Part shown: one piece after another, positions 22,891 through 35,510 of the stretch | Position numbering within the stretch: the stretch's first letter is position 1 | Layout: each line of letters starts with the position of its first letter | Origin: Nemopilema nomurai | Lineage: Eukaryota; Cnidaria; Scyphozoa; Rhizostomeae; Rhizostomatidae | Direction of reading: 5' to 3' | NCBI GenBank assembly: GCA_003864495.1 | Contig: ML133432.1 | Span: forward strand, 1,603,531 to 1,667,530 | DNA length: 64,000 bases | The notes under the pieces: model-generated | Seen by the model: only the letters and a program-made list of their open reading frames with translations | Databases searched by the model: none | What the model was told of the DNA's origin: nothing | Position numbers and translations under genes: made by a program

Positions 22891-25415
22891 ATATTCTCAT
22901 CAAGAGAACCGCAAAAGCTAATCATAATACCCTGGTATAATCTCCTAATCATAGTCTGTTGCTTTGCTGGAGAGGTCCCACAAGACTTTCTGTACTTATA
23001 AGCAGAGCGTCACGGCATATATGTCTTGCAATATCCAATATCCCTCCCAATATCAAATGTTTAGATTGAATTAATGTTAGCACAATCCAGGTTCTAGCCT
23101 CTTTTCATAAAACACTCTTGCAATTTTACAAAATTTCTCTTGATCCAAGCTCAATGTGAACTTACTGATAGTGCAACATTTCTTCAAGGACTTCCAACTG
23201 CACATAAGCATGCGATGGAAATTATAATGCCACATGTGTATGACAGACCTTCTCCAATGACCAGCACTGCCTGTTCGAATTTCGGCCAATGGCGGTTATA
23301 GGAATTCTAGGGCTCGGGGGCGAAATCATCTGTTAGCCAAGAATTTTCTGTTAGCCAAGTTTATTCTTTCAGTTCTTTTCCGTTAAAATTGTTATGCATA
23401 AAAATGGTGCCTTTTCAACTTTTTCGTAGGTGTGGGGCCCCTATCTGGGTTACCAAAAGCGCGGGGTCTGCAGCAACGCCCCTTGCCCTTCCCCTAAAAC
23501 CGCAGCTGGTTTCGGCACTTTAAATTATTGCCAATTTATGGACATTAGAGAAGCAAACTCTGGGAGGTTGAGCATAATATGTATCAGCTATGGCTTTGCC
23601 ACGGTTATTACTATTTCTAATACCTTGAAATTGTTTCCTATGAAAATATTTCGCTTCTGACGAACCTGGGATCATATTGTACATTCAACGGTCAAGTTGC
23701 AGAATAATTGATCCGAGAAAATGGGTGGTTGCACATACCAAGCCCAGTTTTGGTTAAGTCGTCCAGAGATGTAGTTCGAAATCATACTCTTATCGACAGG
23801 GTCAAGTGTGTTTGAAGATTTGTGCGTTTCAGAAAGCCATTGAAAGGTTTTTCCTAAAAAAACTCTGGACGGTTCAGAAATAATTTAAGCTGGAAATCCA
23901 GTCAGAGAATTATCTCAGATAGGAACAGATGAAAGCAGACCAAACTGATTTGAATTGAACTCTTAGACTACTAACTAGTAGCTACTTCATCTTCTACTAT
24001 GTTGTCTCTGAGACTCTGAAAATATTTTCAACGATTGTACCTGAGAAACAAGCAGTTCAGTTCTCAAATGCTGCATACGGGATTAGCTGTCCCAGTGAGG
24101 TGTTTTCCGAAATGCTCTTGAAGACGTTCTTTGTGTAATTTGCGTCATGTTGAATATGAATGCCTCGCAACTAGAAAAAGAGCCAGTCTTGTTTCGATGC
24201 TAATTGGCTTCCAAGGGCAGGACAGCTGTAGAGTGGAAATGTGTTTATTTGTATCCTGATCACAGAGGCAAGATAACGTGATGTTGCTAAAATGAGTAGA
24301 TAATGTTGCTAAAAGTAGTTGGTAGAAAATAGTCAGCAACTTGTCCCAAAGTATTAAAGAATTGAAGAGAGAGACATTTCAAGTCTGGGGAACACTTAGC
24401 AGCCGCGAGTCCCCAGAGAAGCCGGTAGTAGAGCAACTGAAGCACTCAATTCTTTCACTTTAACTTTTCACTTTCAATCCTATACTTATTAAGAACGATT
24501 AGACCACAAATCCTGTTTTATAGAACCATGGGAATGTTTTCCCATAAAATTTTTAGCTCTTCTTGCAACAAAGCTGATTTTCGCTCCTTCAATATACCAA
24601 AACGTCAAAAATATCACTAAAATCCCTTCACGCGTATCATATTTCCTAAACACCATAGCATTCTAAGTCTTGCTTTGATATCTTTCTATCGTCTTCTTCC
24701 AAAAAAGCAGGATTGTCAGGCTGTAAGAAAAGGGCCTTAGAAGTACATGCCATTTAGATGTCTAAATTTCTTTTAGAGAGATTGTTACTGTGGGGAATCG
24801 GTTCTGTAGATTCGCTTGTTTATCACTGCAAAATCTTAGTCAATATCAAAAGGACATAACATTCAATAGGTAATTTCCATGTAGGATTGGACATCATTTT
24901 TGCAGATTCAAGTTGAACATCTGTTGAAAATCCTGGTTTAATTAGCAAAAGTAAACAATGTTACTAATTTCATTACAAGATGGTAAACAAACCATGGTGT
25001 TCTCACATTCCCCTGCCTATTCTCTAAAAAAGGTCTTGATTTTTTTCTGCTAATAATTTCTTAGATTTCAAAATGGTCTCTTCCTTCAATTCAGACACTG
25101 TACCTCTCTATCTCTATTGCTTGTCACTTGCTCTCAGTTTCAGACATGGTAGCTACTCAGAGAATGGCGAAAAAATTCTTGTTTTAAGGGAGGGTATGAG
25201 GTAGCAAAGCTGTCAGCAGACACTGTCTACAAAAGTCAGTTGTATCTGTCATGTCGTCCATGTGTAATTTTGTTGAGTCAGCATTAAAATCCTACTGACA
25301 TGCCTAAATTCCCTATTGAATGATAGTAAAGTTTAAACTTTTGCAGATTGGAAATAAAATTTTTGAAATATGAAAGTAAAAGTTCATAAAACTATTTGCA
25401 ACCCTTAAATTATGT
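22891..25415. other. No gene recognised
   Basis: No bounded exon, long repeat or RNA gene seen. Composition becomes more AT-rich after 24.4 kb. Confidence 0.45.
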
Positions 25416-25465
25416 CAACATATTTACTCTTCCTATTATTGATGGCAACATATTTACTCTTCCTA
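25416..25465. repeat. 30-bp direct repeat
   Basis: CAACATATTTACTCTTCCTA occurs at 25416 and again at 25446, directly downstream of the MADF gene's 3' end (that gene is on the minus strand). Confidence 0.85.
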
Positions 25466-25575
25466 ATAAAAAATCATCACCCTCATTTTAAAAACACATT
25501 TCTTAATCATCTCATCTTAAGCATAGCATCAGTTAGAAAAGCATAGCTAATTTATATAATAAAACAGATATATAA

Positions 25576-27404
25576 TTAATGTTTATTCTGCTCCTCCTGT
25601 TCCATAAGCAAGTTGAAAATTAAATTTTGAATCTGATTCTTTGCTATCAACTGATTTCTAGAAGAAAGTGATCTCATATCTGCAGCAATAAGTCTAGCAA
25701 AGAGATCAATACTATCTTCAGGGCAACTCCTGATCTCATCTTCAAGTTGTAACTCATTTTGAAGTTTTTCGTATTCGCAGCATAGTTCTTGTGAGTGTGT
25801 TGTAGTGTTGCTTTGGTCTTCTACAGGACATGCAGTCACAGCTGCAAACTGCACTGGTGATAATGTTTTTAATCGTCTTACTTTTATGTGTGGAATCAAC
25901 CAAGATAGGAACTTGTATTTTTCAAGATTTTTCCTTGCTATGCTTAAATCCATTTCTGAACCACCAAGGTACTGAAGCTTCTTAACAGCATTTTTGCTTT
26001 TGTTATAGCGCTTTTTCAAGTTTTCAAACAGCCTTTTCGCCTCCTCACCTTAAAATAAAAATTGAGAATGTTATTCATTTTAAAACATATCACTTGCAAA
26101 ACATGCTGAATTTCTTCCTGCTTCTAAAACCCTTTGTGGAAGTAGTAAGAAATTTAGCTGACACCAGGTAGAGTTTTACCATGAGAACAGCAGGCTTTGC
26201 AAATATTTTTCAAATTCTTCCTCTTTCTTCATTCAGTATTGAGGGTACTGTTGAATGCTGATCATAAATTTTTTTTTCATATGTACCTGGTAGAAATTGG
26301 ACATCAAACACGACACAGAAAACATTAAGGTCATAATCAAAATTAAATAATCCTATGCTGAAATCTATTAGAAGCCAGATCAGATTTACATTTACTGTAA
26401 TACTAATTATATAGATAATTCATTACAAGTGTTTAAAAGTTAGCTGAGATTGAATCTACTGCCTATTGACTCTCTGTTACTTACCCAATCAGAATAATGA
26501 ATAGAAAACCCAGAAAATGTTCAACTCAGTGAATTCAATCAAAGAAATGCTTGTGTCAGTTTAACAAATCATATTATCAGGAGCTACATTAAAGGGAACT
26601 CATTTTGTATATATTTTATTCCTAAAATTCCAAGAGGCATGCTGACTTTTTTGCTTTCTTTATTTTGTATGTGAGACTTTATTGTCACAAACAAGTCAAG
26701 ACATTTTTTCTCAAGACATGTTAAACAAAAATCTCTATATTTTCTCTACGAGAACAATTTCTCAATTTTGTTCTTTTGTTTTGCTAATAATTTATGCGTA
26801 TAATCTAATAGACGAAGCATATGTTGATCTTGATTTACTCATTTTCACCATTATCAGTTCTTTCGGCTGTGCAACCCGTAAATAAAACTGAAATAGCGCC
26901 GCCCCATACTCATGGTTCCTAGTAAAAAGTGACACTCGGTCCAGAAAAATGTCATCTTTATGGTACTTAATCGCTACTTCAATTCGTTTGCCCCTACCCC
27001 TTCGAGGCCTTGAATGGTACGAATACCTTGATTGTTGATACTGCAACGCAGTGTAAAAGATGTGATTGTGCGAAAACTGAATACCATTCCATCTTATTTT
27101 CAGTCACCCTCGCGTTTAAGCAAAAATATGAACTTCTATTTTGTACTGCAAAGAAGCCTAAAATTGAAACTGAGCTAGGATCTTTACCATCTTGGAGCTT
27201 CAGCTTTTCGGCCACGCTCAACCATGCATTGTCAACAACTGGTTTGCCGTGGAAACCCTTGTGTCTTTTATCATACAAGCATGGGTACTTTTTAACGGTC
27301 TCCGATAACTGCCTGTCAAAGTGTCTCTCAAATGTATCAGCTTGTTCCTCGCTCGGATCCATTTTGATCGAAAATTCCTCCAAGTGGCGTTCTACCCCGG
27401 ACAT
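25576..27404 (-). CDS. MADF-BESS domain protein
   Basis: Two minus-strand exons, 27404-27188 and 26048-25576, joined across a 1139-bp intron with a GTAAAG donor and TTTTATTTTAAG acceptor. The split glycine codon joins Asp72 to Gly73-Glu-Glu in frame, giving 229 residues. Residues 25-115 match the MADF (Adf-1/Myb-SANT-related) pattern: an aromatic-rich first helix with YPCLYD, then AWLSVAEKL, then the third helix LFENLKKRYN. The last 45 residues resemble a BESS interaction motif (DLFARLIAADM followed by IQNLIFNLL). Members of this family are sequence-specific DNA-binding transcription factors; some are also the accessory proteins of PIF/Harbinger transposons. I see no transposase nearby, so a host gene is more likely. 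Start: first ATG of the open frame, 15 residues before the MADF helix begins. AATAAA overlaps the stop region. A frame reading into the intron is not coding. Confidence 0.85.
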
Positions 27405-27826
27405 TAGCGCGCGTTAACAGGCGTTTACGGGGAAAACCTCGAAGCGCCACAGAACCGTACGTCAATAAAATCTATCTTGTGGTTTTGAACGAGAGATTTC
27501 ACAGCATGAAACAATCCTCTCTGGTCTGAACGCTTCAATATCTAATGTCGAATAGTCGAATTATCACAACAATCACGCCTGTACTTTGTTTTGAGGAGCT
27601 GCAACCTAATCGTTTAGCGCGATAGAATATCAAATGCGTTTGACAAAGACGTCATGACGACTGCAGGGGCCATATTATTGCCTCAAAGCAATTAGAACCA
27701 CAGATTCGCGATTATCTTGGCTTGCAGATACCCAAGGAAACATGGAAATACCTGTTCTAAATATAAGCAAAAACATGCGAAAATTCTAGATGTGGTAATC
27801 TGATAATAATCCATGCCTTCAAGGTA
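27405..27826. promoter_or_regulatory. Putative divergent promoter of the MADF gene
   Basis: The region just upstream of the MADF start is richer in CpG than its surroundings (GCGCGCGTTAACAGGCG, CCTCGAAGCGCC). About 420 bp away on the plus strand a short ATG-containing stretch (ATGCCTTCAAG) runs into a consensus GTAAGTG donor at 27827, so a second gene may start in the opposite direction. No downstream exon was found for it. Confidence 0.3.
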
Positions 27827-27853
27827 AGTGTAAACTTATGACTATGAAAATCG

Positions 27854-27912
27854 CTCGTTGTCTCTGCTGATAACGCCTACTTTCACTCTGTTGATTAAGC
27901 AGAGACAACGAG
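27854..27912. repeat. 15-bp perfect inverted repeat (hairpin)
   Basis: CTCGTTGTCTCTGCT at 27854-27868 is the exact reverse complement of 27898-27912, with a 29-base spacer. It could form a stem-loop in RNA or be the ends of a very small element. It is not associated with any gene I can see. Confidence 0.8.
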
Positions 27913-30186
27913 GATATTTGATGAATGTCCAGTTCTTGAACCAAGTATAAAGTACATTGTTAAAAAAATCATCGAGCCTATTGGTAGACGTCGAATTCTT
28001 TCAAAGACAAAAAACGGGCACTTTCACTGAAGTTTGATTTGATATCATGACATGCACGATGTTGGAACATTTAAACAAAATATCGAGACTCCAAACAATG
28101 CATTTTGCAATGTTGGGCCAGGTTTCATTTCAAATCTAACATTTCATTGTTCCCAATATCATCATATATCATTTATCGATCTTACTAGAAGACTATCTAT
28201 TATTGACTTCCCTTTTTTATGGCAATAGTTGTAATATTACTGCCGAATCTGAAGGCATGTCGTAGAAGATGCAGCATATTGTTGCTTTAAGCTGAGGACT
28301 GTTGCTCTTGTAAATGAAAAAGTTGCTGCCAAGCTACTGTAGACAATGGGCCAAAAGTTTCCCAAAGTGTACATGTATTTAGTGACACGGTTATCAGTAT
28401 AGATTTGGGAACTTTGGTTCAACCATATCTTTTCATTAAATTACAAATACAAATTCCGCTTGCATGTCGAAGAAAGCATATGTTTATGTAATAGTTGTAA
28501 CATCAACCATAAATTGAAGTGGGGCGAATGGGCTGTCACACTTGACTGAATCCATGCCACAACAGCGCATAAGCTGGCATTGATAGAAACTTTTAATGTA
28601 TAATGTTGCTCATTTTCCAAATAACCCACTGCAATACAATGCAACTCACTATAGCAAAGTATCGAGTCTGCTATCAACAAGGAAATTCGTATCATATACA
28701 TTTACTGCCAGCTTTCTGTCTACATCGGAAACATTTGATAAAATATAATTTTCATTTCACTTTTTACCATCAACTTCTATTCAACTGTCAGACGTACTTT
28801 TTGACACAAATGCTTTAATATAAGGGGAAAAAAAGAACTCAGCCATGTTTGTATCTTAGTTGTAATAGATGAAATATTCGAAGAAGATTACTACGAATAT
28901 TTAAATGTGCTACGTTTGGCTATTTAAGGTGTCCGAGAATTGGGAGATTGATTAGTCCATCAGTGATTTTTAGACCGATTAACCCAACTAAAGAGTTATA
29001 GATTGATTAGTTTAATTGAAATCAGTGCAAAAATAGATCAAGGCTTTATTAAAACCAGGTTCGATAAAGAGCGAAGCCAGCATGGAAGCATGAAGGGTGG
29101 CTTATGGACAGTTTATTTTACTTGGAAGGAAAATCGAGCTCCAGATCTTGCTGCGAATCCGCCATGTATTCCCAGAAAAGGAGTAAATCGATGTTCTGAG
29201 GTGATTGCAAAATAGCTCACAAATCATCTTTGGTGTGGGTCAGATGCACCTAAAAAAGAATAAGAACAGGCGAAAACGAAAAGGGTGCTGTCGATCTATG
29301 TCTCTTACTTTGCTTTTTGTAAGCTTAGGTAAACTGACTGCTTTGAAGCGAATTAGAGGACAAACTGTAATGATTGCAAGAATAGGGATCAACTTTGAGC
29401 AAGGTGATATATTCCCTGACTAAGGACCAAATGCATTGATTTACGCTACAAAGTCATTCACTCACCGGAGATCTTCAGGAAAATCATCAACAGAGACCTC
29501 CTAGATGATGTCATTAGGGCTAATTTCGTAAGAGTAACACCAATAGCCCCCAAAACCCCGCTTCGTGGGCCTAACACCTTCTGAGATAATATGATTGGAC
29601 CTGAAGCTACCCCTAACAACATTAAGCAGATTAGCCTTGAAAATACTAGAGCCTAACATCAAAGGGAATTGACGGGGGTCAGCCAGAAAGCTCGGATAAA
29701 AAAAGAGTATGAAGTAGTGACAAGAGGCAGTTTATAGGAGCTCATGTTTTATATGCGATATGTTTCACTGTTACAACAGACAGAATTCAAAGAATGTAGT
29801 TTCATAAAGATCTAGAGTTAAGATGTGAGAGACATATGTAGGTAGTTGTGGCATTACTTAAAGAGGTCTGATCGTGTGTCTAAACAGGGAATCAAATTGG
29901 TATCAGCATGCCTCATTTCCAAATTTAAAGAAGTGTCTTATTTAAAGAAGTGTCAGCAACTGTTTGGGACTAAGATAACTCAGATTGAGCCTACTTTTAA
30001 AAGCGGAAGAGTTTGCTTTTGGCTGCTTTTGCAATATTTATGTATAGAGGCGGATGATTCAATGATTCATCCACAATATGTGGTAATAGAAAGGCAAGGC
30101 TTTTTTACGTACCATTTTGATAAGTGTGCTTTGATATATGACTTTCCAATCCCTACTGAGAGGTTTATGAATAGTGGCTAATAGTC
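27913..30186. other. No gene recognised
   Basis: AT-rich. A plus-strand frame of 111 codons at 29846-30181 has mixed composition but no domain and no start or splice support. 29.43-29.70 kb is a little more GC-rich and could be an old element remnant. Confidence 0.35.
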
Positions 30187-30260
30187 ATTATTATTATTAT
30201 TATTATTATCATTATTGTTATTATTATTATTATTATTATCATTATTATTATTATTATTAT
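30187..30260. repeat. ATT trinucleotide microsatellite
   Basis: About 74 bp of ATT repeats with a few C or G interruptions. Confidence 0.95.
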
Positions 30261-32643
30261 ATGGCATAAATGAGCATATCAATTACAAGTGTGGCTCTTC
30301 AGCTCTAAAAAATTAAATACAAGTCTATTTTACTAAGTTAAGGCAATTGCATAAAACGATAAGAATATCAATTGCACATCTTTGTAAATTTTGGAGTATG
30401 CTGATGTATGGGACAAAAGGAGTTAACCTATTGGCATCTGGAACAGACCAAACTTATTGTTAAATTCGTCAATGATAAGTATGTAATGAGATATGTGATC
30501 TTCGTATACTCGTTTGCACCGACAAAGTAGAATTCAGCCGAAAATTGAAATCACACGGTAGAGAATATATTATAATTCATTTGGAAGTGATTATTTCTAA
30601 TATCTTCGAAGAAGAGGGGGACACTTATTGGGATAGAGTTCGCTTAGCATGCATCATATTTACTCTTTTGAAACACAGTTTGTAACCTTCCTTTTGTGTG
30701 AGAATTGGAGAACGGAATATCTACCACTGTTGCCTCCAGCCTCAGTTTCCATATTACTTTTCTCAGTTGCTTACAAAGTTACATTCAAGAAGTCTCTTTG
30801 CTTAGAATTCTCCGCTTTTGAAATAGAATATTCTTTAAACCTTTCAGAATGGCCTATGCTTCAGAACACTTTTGTAAATGGCTGTTGCAGGTTATTCTTT
30901 TGACATTAATGTTACCTGACACAATCTTCTAGCCCCATCATGTTTCGATTGCAATTACCCACTGCAACCTACATATCCTTTATAAGGCCTTTGCAGCAGT
31001 CTTCGCTTGCTGTTTAATTTATCCAGATTAACTGCTTATTTTGCAATACTTGTTTACAGTAATACAGTACAAAATTGAATTTTTCAGTATTATCTTTTAC
31101 CCTTATCATAAATGTTTGTGGTCCTCTCTTGAACTAAAATTCGTAAGATAATGTCATAAGAAAAACAAAAAGAAAGCAAATTTAGCCATGCAATGTCGAC
31201 CAAATCATTTCAAGGTTTTTGTGAATCACGCAATATTTATTTTTGTTTAGCGCTTTCAGATTCTAATACTTTTATTCACGGAAGTTTCTACCTTATAATT
31301 TCAATCAAAGAAGTTTCTATCTTTGAACTGCAATGGTCTTTCTAAAGTCTGCGAACATATTTCTGCAAACATTTTGTAGCACTCAACGCTAGCAAAACTT
31401 CGATATCTTCCCTAACATACAAGCTCTAAATGATTAATGTACGTGAAGAGTTAATAAGATTGAGGTGCCTTTTTAGCAAAAGTTGAAGCATTCCATTGTC
31501 AGAAGTATAGCACAAGGAATTCACAACATGTATCCAGAAAAAGCATTGATGCAAATACCTTCCAATCATATGAAATGGCTAGAAAAAGCGGAACTAGTTT
31601 TGTACCACAAAGCACTTGTTCCATCATATGAAATTTCGCACTATCACGGGGAACCAGCTGTTTCACAAGTATTTGAGTAAATAGTCAAACAAAAATATAA
31701 TTTCCATTCACTTAAAATCATTTTGCGCTGCAAGTAATCAGAGGTGACTCTGGAAGAAGTTAATTGCACCTTCAAGTGCTGTGAGGTGATTATCACAAGA
31801 GCGTTAATGGGCAGTTTTGCACCAACACTTCAAACGTGTTGAAACATATGCAGTTTGAAGGAGCTGACATGGGGTGTCGTTCCATTTTGTCTCAATCTTC
31901 TAAAAGCTAATGAGCCGCATTTGGCCTTTTCAGACTATAGCGAATTCAGGCCCTGTTTACCAGATTCACTTCACATTGGATTATTGACCCTATCCGATAT
32001 GACAATTTTGCTTGTTCACAATATACCAGATTCAGTTTGAGGACCTTTCGCACCAATCCGCTCCTCTCCGACTGATGTTACTAAGCCTATTATTTAAGAA
32101 AACGTTCCATGAAAGAGCTGGAGCTTTGTTGGGCTATTTTTGTGCTTTTGGGCGCGAAAGTTCGCCATTTCCATTTCATTGTTGACGACATACAACATGT
32201 AAAAAGACCATTTTAGCTAAACTGACTGTGAAATTTCCCTAGGATTTGTAAGGGATTTTCTTTTAAGGGCAAGCGAGGAAATGAAATAAAAACGCGATAG
32301 GAAAATCCCTCCTTTAGAGCCACGGAAACTGCAAAGTGGAAGAAGAACACGTCCCGAAACCCTCAATTTGTTTTTGGTTCCCCTACTTTTGATAAGGTGT
32401 TCCTTGAGACTTTCCCGAAAATTCAATAAATTATGTACTTCAGGGGGGCCTAGGCTGATCTATTAAAAGTTTTAAATCATTACACCAACGAAAAATTTGG
32501 CCTCGCACAAAATACACCTAAAAGAGGCGTTGTCCCCCTTTTCTAAGAATCTTGACGGAGTGGATACGAAAACTTTTCCAGATCCCCTTCTCACTTCTCA
32601 GGGGCTGTGAACGCCCCTAGTTGCGGGGTCTAGTGACGTCAAT
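30261..32643. other. No gene recognised
   Basis: AT-rich with short frames only. Contains at 31601-31621 a 21-bp word that recurs inverted at 36196-36216 with one mismatch. Confidence 0.4.
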
Positions 32644-32898
32644 TGGGGCGGAGTGGTGTCGTGTAAATTTCCGGACGGCCGAGTAAAAACTGATATCGCT
32701 GAATATTTGAAAATGAAAGTGACAAAGAATTGTAAAAGGAACACCAAAAAAGAGTTTGTCTTGACTGATGAAGAAATTTCCTTGTTGCTCCAAATATTTA
32801 TTTATCATTAGTCAGCAAAGATGGTGCAGGGCCTAAGATGGGAGACTGTCAAGGCCAAATATGAGGGGATAATGGAGCGATTTCACTTGATAAGGCCG
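32644..32898 (+). pseudogene. Decayed Myb/SANT-like domain protein fragment
   Basis: One frame runs 85 codons with a single in-frame TAG at 32809-32811. The upstream part is basic (KMKVTKNCKRNTKKEF) and leads into an acidic TDEEISLLL helix; after the stop come LRWETVKAKYEGIMERF. This is the spacing of a Myb/SANT-like helix set: acidic start of helix 1, Trp before helix 2, then Lys-Tyr-Glu. From memory it resembles an abundant uncharacterised family in coral and anemone genomes that is often associated with transposons. One base change at a position where a lysine would fit explains the stop. Similarity ends at a GTAAGG donor-like site (32899), beyond which the rest is missing or intronic. An in-frame start is not evident. 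Confidence 0.5.
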
Positions 32899-32963
32899 GT
32901 AAGGCCTAGCTCATTTGCCAAGTTAAGACCTCGCTGTGATCCGTATCAAAAGTGTTACGGATT

Positions 32964-33088
32964 GCACCGTTTACACTGGGCATTCACGAGTCCGGATCAT
33001 TTTGGGTCCTTTTGCTCGAAGGGTCAAAGGCGAACCGTGTCAGTTTTGCTACGAATCAAAAAGTGGCCGGTAGCAGTGTAAACGGCGC
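32964..33088. mobile_element. Small inverted-repeat element
   Basis: GCACCGTTTACACTG at 32964-32978 is inverted at 33074-33088 (CAGTGTAAACGGCGC) with one mismatch in 15, enclosing 95 bp of relatively GC-rich sequence. It looks like a very small nonautonomous DNA transposon or a folded-back element next to the Myb/SANT fragment. No target-site duplication is visible. Confidence 0.4.
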
Positions 33089-33149
33089 CTGAGTTAAGAT
33101 TCAAGAGAAGGTCAAAGATGACAGTTATGAAATGTTTGCAGGCATATTT

Positions 33150-33368
33150 TTAAAACTCTGCAAATACTGGCGTGAACCTTATCAGATACGAAACAAGAAA
33201 TGCGGGTGGATATGGGCTTGAGGCTTTCTTCTTGGTGGGATTAATGATGTCATGTTGCAGGCCATTGTTTGACTTTTGCCTTGGCAATATCTCCACTTCA
33301 TCAGATTTCTGGTCGTTCCTACCTTTGCTGGCTTTCCCTTGTCTTTTTGTCATCTTAAGTCTACTTTT
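33150..33368 (-). CDS. Candidate terminal exon, basic protein
   Basis: On the minus strand a GATTCTACTTGCAG acceptor is followed by a phase-0 frame of 72 residues to a stop. The first half is strongly basic (MTKRQGKASKGRNDQKSDEV) with another lysine cluster further on (PTKKKASS), suggesting a nuclear protein tail. A GTAGGA donor-like site lies after the first 46 nt, but the reading stays protein-like beyond it. No upstream exon or close poly(A) signal was found. Family unknown. Confidence 0.3.
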   Translation of the reverse strand, partial: KSRLKMTKRQGKASKGRNDQKSDEVEILPRQKSNNGLQHDIINPTKKKASSPYPPAFLVSYLIRFTPVFAEF

Positions 33369-34309
33369 CTGCAAGTAGAATCGCCATCTGTTATACTCTA
33401 TACCTTTCTTATCCAATGATCCATTTCTGACTCAAGCGTGACAATTCCAGCCACAAGTCTCTCGAAGACCATTTTGCGTTTTTCATTTTGTTGACGCGCC
33501 AATGGCTGCTAACCCCTAGCACTCCCCAAAACAAAGTTGGTATCGAAGTATCGCATCCAGTCAATCTGGTTAAATATTTGGACACAAAGATGTTGCTTCG
33601 TTTGGCAGAAGCACAAGGAACAGGGAGAAGAATGGAGACGACTTAAAGAATTGTCGTCAGTGTTCCAACAATTTTGGCAGGATTGAAGCTTTTAACGCCA
33701 AGTTGTACTCACATGTTGCATAATACGTTCTATAGTCACTGAAGAAACTGCCAGAGGTGGCATTGGCAGATGCAAGCAAAAATAAGAAATCAAAACGGAG
33801 AAACTCTAGCTCTAAAGACACCCTACAGAGTGGATAGTGTTTAGGATACACAAAAACCTTACTGTCATTATGCTAGGCAGACAGGTGGGAGACTCAAACA
33901 GAGCCGTAATGAGCACTGGGAAGGCATTTCACTCAACGAAATAGACATTTGCTGTTTTCGATCACTGTGCCACCCAGGACATAGTATTTATGACTTTGAC
34001 AAGACGCCCTTGCACCCACTCCGCACTGGAAAGAGCCCAGTAGTAAGCACTATAAGGGCAGTTTATTTCTGGTCTTCTTCATTTCACATTAATCGTCTTG
34101 GATACTGGATAGCAGACGAAGAAAGGCCACCTTTCACTTCACTTGCAGCCTTCATTGTTGGTCTCTAAGCTTGCTGTTTCTGTTCTACAGGTATTTTTGC
34201 AAGTGGCAAACGCCATTTTCGCCAGCATAAGGGCACTATCATTTCTTATGGCTGTTTATGCAAGAGCTAAGTCTTATAGTCAATAATTCCATTCTCTAAA
34301 AATTGGAAC
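33369..34309. other. No gene recognised
   Basis: Short frames on both strands, none with splice support. Confidence 0.4.
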
Positions 34310-34347
34310 ATGAAGACTATCAATCTGGTCGCGACGAAGATCATCAG
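34310..34347 (+). CDS. Candidate short first exon
   Basis: ATG preceded by GGAAC starts a reading MKTINLVATKII that runs into a consensus GTGAGT donor after 38 nt (phase 2). The donor is strong, but no downstream acceptor-exon pair was found within the next few kilobases, so this rests on one splice motif. Confidence 0.2.
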
Positions 34348-35510
34348 GTGAGTGCTTCGTGATGGCCATGGTTCCTTTGTCCTGAATTTCTTCTTCCTAA
34401 TATCGGTTTTCGTAGCCACGCAGACCAGATTAGTCCCTTCCTGTAACCACCCGATGCTTCGTAATCGCTCATACTATATCTCCCAGAGTAGCAAGCGATC
34501 TCTTAATCGTTGCGGCCAATTCTCTGTATTAAAGCAGAACACCTACATCTGGTTACTGTTATTGCAACGAATATCTATGATGTTTAGCTCGGTCTTCTTT
34601 CGAATCCAATTCTCCTTTGTATTTTTATCAGTGCGCAAAACTAACAATTCGAAGTGCTTTGGATCACCAATTATATTTTTCATGCAATAAAAACTTAATT
34701 CCAGTTGTCCATGCAATAAAAACGTAATCGTACCAATAATTTTCAATCTGAAAGATTTTCTGCTTATTTGTTAGCAAATTAAACTACCTACATCAGATCT
34801 GGTCACGTGAATTTGGCATTTCCAGGCACCTTTCCCTAACTGGTCTTTTGCACAAAGCCTTCTTGTTCTTTAACCTAAAAGACTAATTATAACTGTAATG
34901 AAAAGATACATCAAATTTCAATTTCCAATTAAAAATTATACTTGGGCACGTTTAGCCCAAGTAAATTGGGGCTCATTGAAGGTCCCTAGCTCTCGGGAAA
35001 TAGTTCGCACCTTTTTCAGAAGGCTTTGTAGCTTCTGTAAGTAGAAGTTTGTACCTTACAGCTGTTTAGTACTTTAAAGATATGGCCTCGTTCCATCTGG
35101 GTTGAATCGCATTTACCATGATGTGAAAATCCAAGTATTGTTTGCAGCTTAGAGTTTTCCTGCCAACGATGTCGGACCGGGTAGATGAGATCTCAGCTTG
35201 GTTATCGCGTCTATGTCGTATCCAATCTAGGCCGGGCTGACTTTATAACTCTATCTTTGAATGAGATCATTTTGGTTTCTCCTGCAATTCGAATTCTCCC
35301 GCTTTATTACATGGTAAAATGGGTAGCAACCTGTCACAGAATGTAGTTGTTCAACTTGACTAAAAACTGCATGTTATTAGACCAGTTGCTACGAGAACGC
35401 TTGGCAACCGCATTTGGACTACACAAAAGCTCGAGCATCGTACTTTATTTCCTGTGTAGATGGGGTCCACAATTGCATCTACTGACATACTCCCGCGTGG
35501 AACCGTTTCG
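34348..35510. other. No gene recognised
   Basis: Includes a 31-bp direct repeat of CATGCAATAAAAAC at 34680 and 34711. Nothing else recognised. Confidence 0.4.

Noticed and set aside
26994..27187. Continuation of the MADF frame past residue 72
   Set aside because: The reading loses MADF character exactly at a GTAAAG donor, and exon 2 restores the domain in phase, so this part is intron.
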